Below, one piece after another: positions 57,711 to 64,000 of a stretch of DNA of 64,000 bases. Made by a program: the position numbers and the translations under genes. The notes beneath the pieces were generated by a model, which saw only the letters and a program-made list of their open reading frames with translations, made no database searches and was not told the DNA's origin. The DNA is taken from positions 248,001 to 312,000 of the forward strand of contig BSBK01009254.1 in the NCBI GenBank assembly GCA_027943335.1, read 5' to 3'. Within the stretch, counting starts at the first letter, position 1; every line of letters starts with the position of its first letter. The DNA is from Chamaecyparis obtusa. Its lineage: Eukaryota > Streptophyta > Pinopsida > Cupressales > Cupressaceae.

Positions 57711-60700
57711 TATAGACAACCTTGTCAAGAGTCTACAATGTTAACTTCTAAGGAGTCAAACTGATGAAACTATATCATCATACCCATCCATGAAACCACA
57801 CAAATCTCAAGACTTGCTCTCCTGCTCCATATAAACACCTATCCAAACAACACAAGCATAAGTTCTCAGTGATAAAAAAGGATATAGAATACTACCACCA
57901 CTCCACTGCACTCATGAGCTATATATAAGCATAAAAAACATCAACTTCAAATCCCAACAAAACTGTGAAGTAATCCTCAAGAAAATAAGATAAAACAGAT
58001 AAAACATCAACCAAAACAACAACGAAACTGATTGCTCCAATCCAATTGATAAACCCACAAGACTCAAAATAACATCCATAGAAAATTCTAACCCATCCAA
58101 TCACCTATACATCAAAGGTATCCAACATCAGCAAACTTATGCGACCAACATAACCAACCCATAAACTACAACCTCAAGTTCCATGTGCAAACCAATCGAT
58201 GAAGACCAAACACATAAGAACTCCCACAACTTGGGTAATGTTGAATCCAAAAGATCAAAGGCATTTCGAGTCTTCTAATCACAACACATAGAAAGTGTAC
58301 CCATGTAGTACCAAGGACCATCCACAAAGATATGCAAATCCTACTACAAAATAGTTGCAAGAAATATCTCTCTCAACCAGTCTCCACAACTCTCTCATGT
58401 TCTCAACATCCAAAAAATGAAAGAGATAAAGGAACCACTGTGCCATCACCAAAAAACAACAAAGTACAAGTGATAACACATGGACACAAAAGAGTGATCA
58501 CCATATTTCCACCTAAGATCTCAAAAATCAATGTTATGTGAATCCAAACATCCAAGAAGATAACCAAGACCAAAGAGAGAACCTGCAAATCATAAGCATG
58601 TAGCATGTCCTTCTACAAATACCTCTAAATGCTAGCTGTGCCAAGTATGATCTCCTTAACAAATCCAAGAGAAAATCCACAACAAAATCCAAAACAGTTC
58701 AACCTCAAGAGATCAAATATAACATAATATCACAAATCTACATGGACGTAAGCTTTTCAAAGAAGACCAAACTACTCCATTTCCCATTTTAGGAAATCAG
58801 CCCACTTCCATATCCTAATATCATCATAAATAAAAATTCTCCTTAAGGTGATAATAATGATATCCATCTCTCATAATGAACTCTCTAGAACCATTTGATC
58901 GTAGCTCAAGATCCATTAATATGAAAGAAAGCATAAAACACTTGCAAGAAAATGGGCAATACCTCTTAAGTGATAAATTGTCAAGTAGACCAAGAGTGGG
59001 GAATGAGAATTCTCCTCCAAGATATGCAAATCATCATGACTTATCCAAGAACAATCTCCTCATATGTCTCTATTAAACTCACATCCAACCAAGGTGTAGG
59101 CTCCTTAGACTTTCTACTGAAATATCATCAAGAGTAACCATATTAACAACATGTCTCTCTTCTCAAGATAACTTTAGCCTCACCTAAGTATCTATGTATC
59201 CATGAGTACCAAGAAAATATCAACCCATGATAAGCTATATTTTTACCCTCATGAAGATTATTAAGAATATGACCAATGCACCCAATACAAAGAGAACTTA
59301 TCGGACCACTATCAAAGCTCCAATTAGCTGAATCAAGAACCCATCATGACATCATGATCTAACCATCCCCTCCTAGGAGATCACATGCTCCAAGTGAAGA
59401 TACCATGGCACCAAGAGAAATGTATCAAGTGAAAAATATAAATCAACATCACTTGTCAAGCACCGCCAACACCTCAACCAAAGACTCTGAGATTCCTCCA
59501 TGGCTCTAAGATTTTACACATCACCAAATAGTGTACATGAAATGTTGAAGGAACCCTCCTACAACAACATGATCTAAGCATCCCTCCAAAAATATCTGCA
59601 TCACTAAAGAAGAGCATCCACCACCATGTGAAGAATATATAGTCACTTATAAATCTCCCACTAAATCATAATATAGAGATCTCCAAGCACATGACACACC
59701 ATCTCCCAAATCTAAAAATCATCCAGGTCCATGCATCACTCCAAGTGAAACCAAGATTTCCAAACTAAGGAAATTCACCATGCTATAGGACCCCATAATC
59801 AACTATCCAAGTGCTCACTTATCATCCATCCTATCATCCCAAAGAAACCACACCAATGCACAAGTTCCCACAAAAAAGGCTAGATAACAAGTCAACATCA
59901 ACATTGAATCAAATATGGTGGATATAGATAGTCCACATCCAAGTTATCCCACTACAATTAAATGGGTGGCCTACCCACCCGACTACATAACTTGTAGATC
60001 CAATCATTGCAACATGCAAACCCACTATCACATCAATGACATGAAAATTGAGATCTCAAAGAGAACAATCATGTAGACAACATGACTCAAGCACCAAATC
60101 AAGCACATATCCGATTTTCCAACTATGTCTACATTAAGCACCATAGTCCAGGAATAAAAAAAGCATCACCATAAAAATGTTGAGTGGATGATCATGTACC
60201 AACATCCCTATGCAGAGAAAGAATCATGCCTCCTCTTACCATGCACAAAGAATGCATGCAAAACTACAACCATCTCATCCAATAATACCTTGAAGGAGCT
60301 AGGGTCTAAACAATAGCTCTTTAGTCGATCCACAAAACCACAAGTTTTTTCTTGATCATGCAAAGCCTACAAAATAAATGTGTTCCAGAACACCAATGCA
60401 CATCTACATCCACTTCTCATGTGGAAGACTAATTGAACCCAAAATAATGGATTTTCATAGATGAGCATCACCATTTTTTTTTAAGGAAAATCTATAAACC
60501 CTCCGTATCCAAAGAACATGAATCCAAGCCATGCAAGTACAAAATTCCAAGAGGAAAAACTATTACAAGAACTCCAGGTCCACTTGTAGATCAACTCCAC
60601 AACCACCACCAATACATGCATCCAAGAGAGATAGGTATCTAGAAGCTTCTAGATCATCCAATGATAAACTCCATAGCCTCTATGAATTCGAGGTAACAAA

Positions 60701-61001
60701 CTAAAAACTTTAATGCATCAACAATTATTCCACTATCAAACATGAGCTCTAGATCAATGTCATTCAACATGACCAACTCTATTTTCTCTATCTTCACGGT
60801 CCTTCAAAAAATGTATGTTGTCTCCTAAAAAACTAAATCAATTGCAAGAATTCCACTCATCAAAGGATTAATTATTATCCAATTCCTTCAAAACAAATTC
60901 CTTCAAGCTTTTCAAGATAAGAAATGTTAATAGAATAAATACCCAAAACTTGAAACACTCTGAATCCTCACATGAATGTAGCATGCAAATCAAAGAATTG
61001 A
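57711..61001. other. Non-coding interior of the LARD-like element
   Basis: About 3.3 kb, rich in A and C on the plus strand (T and G on the sense strand). The short ORFs at 57912-58606 overlap in many frames and have no domains. No repeat array seen. Confidence 0.6.
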
Positions 61002-61013
61002 GCTCTAATACCA
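61002..61013 (-). other. Primer binding site of the LARD-like element
   Basis: Minus-strand TGGTATTAGAGC, one transition from TGGTATCAGAGC, two bases from the LTR at 61016. Confidence 0.9.
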
Positions 61014-61015
61014 AT

Positions 61016-62059
61016 TGAAGGGAAATGAGTGCATCTCATAAAGCCACTTGAGATTAGTATGCACATCTAGTATCTAATAATTTCTTCAATAGCTTCCAAT
61101 AAACTAATACAAGCACATACTAGTATGTCATAAAAGTGGAAACAAACATAGTTGATTTACCACAATTAAAACCTTAAAGGAAAGTGATTGCAATTTACAA
61201 ATCTAAGAAATTTCAACATCATTACAACATATAGATTTAATATTCTAGAATCATGAAACTACAAGAATGAGACATAACATCAAACACAAATATAGGTGAG
61301 GAAAACCTTTTTAGATAAAAAACCACACACTCCAAAACATCAAACCATTGTATTATTCAACAAAAAGTTACAATTTATTTTCAGGCCCTAAGCCTTTACA
61401 TGGAGATCTACATCTTGTTCTATCCTAGAGAATATCTGACAACATACCCTATGAAATGAACTCTTCTCTCTCTCACACACTCTGTAAATCAACAAAGGCA
61501 CCAACATATATAGAGCTCAACACAAGAGGTAGGTGTTCATGGTTTCCAAAACCATCTTCAATACACAAGAGGTAAGTTGTGTCATAATATAAATAACTTG
61601 CTAATTCTATGACACATTGCTCATAACAAGTTCCAAGATGACAACACCTATCTCATCCATAACGGTCATCTTGCCAAATACAATGCAAGTACAATATTGA
61701 AATTACCACGATCAGGAATAGGCACCTTCCTTACCTCACACCACTTTTTAATAGTGAACTCCACCATAAAAGCCAATTGCTAAGATACAACTCCAATGCA
61801 CAATAGAAATTGCCAACCAAGACTTTTTAGTCAACATAGGAAATTGCCAAATCAATTTCCACATAAAATGGAAATATATGACAATGTCTTCCCATAGCTT
61901 ATTATCTTCCAAGTGGTTACTAACTTCCTAAAACATAAGAAATATGCCATTTCATCACCTACCATGTTAGATGCCACCTCACCAAGTGGTCCCACAAAGT
62001 GAATGACAACTTAGGAAGTCAATATTTTAAGATAAATTACTAAATTAAATAATTCAACA
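61016..62059 (-). mobile_element. 5' LTR of the LARD-like element
   Basis: Plus strand TGAAGGGAAATGAGTG...AATTCAACA. Pairs with 55991-57033. Confidence 0.92.
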
Positions 62060-64000
62060 TGTTAGGGCTCTAAGGTTGAGACACTTTAATCCCAACACTT
62101 AGTTCCAAAATACATATTGAATATTTTAGGAAGAGGCAAATTTATTTTGCATCTGTATGAAAGGAATGGTTGCGGATTTGACGTCCATTTTGGAAGATGG
62201 AATCAGTCTATGTTTTGATTACGTAAAAGCAAGTTTTGAAAGGATCCGAAACCTTTTACATCAAGATTACAATATAGGCAATTAAGCTCCAATAAGACAA
62301 GTGCAACAACACCAAACAAAGCCACACAAATGAGTCCTTAAACAAAAAGAATAGAAAAAAGACAAAGGACAACACGACAACAAGTTGTTGTCTAAACACA
62401 TTTCATAATTTATGCTGCCTGATCAACCAACATCTGCATGTTAGTTGCCTGATCAATCTATGTTAATGTCACATTGCAGTTTTAATTTTGAGCAATTGAA
62501 GAATTTTCTCATATACGTTATTTTATCGGATCTATTATATCATAAGCATAATGCCTCAATTTTATCACATTTTATTTCATTGAATCCCTAGTGCAAAATG
62601 TTGCACTTAATATGTTGAAAAATGCAGTTTTTTCAATCAAGGAAAATAAGAATTACATTCTTATTACTATTTGGGTTTTGGCATTACTGTAAATTGTGTA
62701 AAATCAAATTAACAAATTCATTCTCCAAAGAAATGTATGTAGCAAAATTCTTGGAAAGCTCAATTGAAGAGGCAAAAGGTGAGGCATGTAGAGTGTTATT
62801 TCAAGGAGAAAGTAGAATTTTTCCTCCATTCATTTTTTTTGGGGCTATCCATAATTAGATTTCCAAAACTGGTTTTGATCTTCTTTTTCCAACATTTCAA
62901 AACAAATTCTTATTCCTCTTAAAGTAAAATATCACTTTTAAAAATCAATTAAATATTTATTCTTCCAAAATAAAATGACTTTTTTAAAAAGCACGTGGAA
63001 TGTTAGTTTGAATGTGAGCTCTATAAGTAATAATTTCTAGATATGAAATGTGAAAAGATATGGATCAATTTGGTATGTTAGTTGTCAAAGTAAGTAGAAT
63101 GGTAATTATAATTCACATTCTTGTAATTTCTAAACAAAATTTTTAAGAAATTATGGATTAATTTGACATTAGAGGTGATTTCTTGTAAAAGAGAGTTATA
63201 TGACAATTACTAGATCTTCGAAGGATGAATAGTTGGTGTCTTGCAACTTGGAGATCAATGCATGCAAGTGGAATCAAGAAAGATGAGAATTTTGATTGGA
63301 TTTTCTTTGGAGGGCCACATGCAAAGGGTGATAAAGGATCAAATTTTTATAAGCCAACAAGAAGGGTATATGACACATCAACAAGGAGAAATGACATGAG
63401 AATGGTCATGTACTAGCTCTTTCTCATTCATAAAAGCTCCAACCAAACAATTTTTTATTGAAGAGAAGGATTTTTATTTTTTTTATGTCAAAGGTGTTTC
63501 ATATATGAAATGTACCACCTGATTTCCATGATCAATTATTCATTGAGACATAGAGGGTTGCAAGACGATCAAACCAATCCTGCTCGTTTGTTTTTGTTAC
63601 CAAAATAATTTATTTCAAATGTCCTTTTTCTCGGTAGTCATTTTCTTGCCACGTGTTGTATGTTGAGTGCAAGTTCCAATTTTATTGGAAAATTCATCAC
63701 CAATTTTTGTCGAAATTTTTTTGGGAACGCATTTTTTTTTACCATAGAGTGTAGCCTTTGGTATGAATAAAAACCAATAAATAAGGTGTTGTACACTTTT
63801 CCTAGGTTCAAAATTTCATTAACCAAATACTATGATTAATCTCTTTTTAAAAAAATATATAAATTAGCATCCAAGTTCTTATGTTTTGTGCTACATAAAC
63901 ATTTTTAAAAGAGTTTAAAAAAAAAAATTGAAATAGGAAAGAATGCTATTTCATTGCACATGTTTAAATGGTGTTTAATAAATTTACTTTCTATATATCA
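62060..64000. other. AT-rich DNA, no gene recognised
   Basis: Only short ORFs (62622-62858, 63225-63416, 63638-63826) without domains. No LTR, repeat or RNA gene recognised. Confidence 0.5.

Larger units (their letters stand above)
55991..62059 (-). mobile_element. LARD-like non-coding LTR element
   Basis: LTRs at 55991-57033 (1043 bp) and 61016-62059 (1044 bp) align end to end (start TGAAGGGAAATGAG, end AATTCAACA or its diverged form). The primer binding site beside the right LTR sets the strand. The 4.0-kb internal part has no gag or pol trace on either strand. That fits large retrotransposon derivatives, which rely on proteins from other elements. TCTTAG before the left LTR and TGTTAG after the right one may be a target duplication with one change. 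Sense-strand TATA-like CTATATATG lies near 61505-61513, matched near 56479-56487. Confidence 0.88.

Noticed and set aside
58000..58606. Minus-strand hydrophobic ORFs (57912-58606) as membrane proteins
   Set aside because: Overlapping frames in T/G-rich non-coding LARD interior; hydrophobicity follows from base composition.

Overview
The window looks like nuclear DNA of a large-genome seed plant, probably a gymnosperm. It is AT-rich and packed with old, nested LTR retrotransposons. Its one convincing host gene is a tiny mitochondrial protein split by introns of about 8 kb each. Nothing in it looks bacterial, viral or organellar. The species call is inference.

Left third (1-18.4 kb): remains of three large LTR elements, all on the minus strand. 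Element C has an LTR tail at 1-30 and its 5' LTR at 12617-13997. Element A (5' LTR 10895-11908) landed in the start of C's ORF. Element B has its 5' LTR at 17530-18343. A and B share a TGGCGCC-type primer binding site and a leader with repeated small hairpins. A carries a 702-codon Ser-rich ORF with one internal stop and no visible pol, so it looks non-autonomous. The area also holds a 4 x 72-bp repeat, a decayed plus-strand ORF and three GNRA-type hairpins.

18.6-23 kb: single-domain relics, namely a frameshifted TE-associated ORF, a Ty3/gypsy integrase tail and the end of a PIF1-like helicase.

23.55-40.4 kb, plus strand: the gene for mitochondrial ATP synthase subunit e. It has three coding exons (45, 66 and 48 nt) and a TATA box. 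Intron 1 (8.1 kb) holds a gypsy element F whose LTR contains a perfect TRIM with its own target duplication. Intron 2 (8.5 kb) holds two copia fragments, a SINE, a 1.9-kb solo LTR with target duplication, and tandem duplications.

41-53.8 kb: a nest on the minus strand. Chromovirus E (46252-52572, LTRs, PBS, TTCTA target duplication, gag to chromodomain) sits in the gag of a related older element D (5' LTR 52967-53838). A 5'-truncated LINE also hit D's gag, and a SIRE-like LTR seems to have hit the LINE.

53.8-64 kb: unrecognised coding relics, then a non-coding LARD-type element (55991-62059, two LTRs of about 1.04 kb) with a MITE-like insertion, then featureless AT-rich DNA.

The ORFs over 300 nt that I could interpret are transposon relics; the host exons are each 66 nt or shorter. 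Domain calls come from reading the sequence; nothing was searched against a database.
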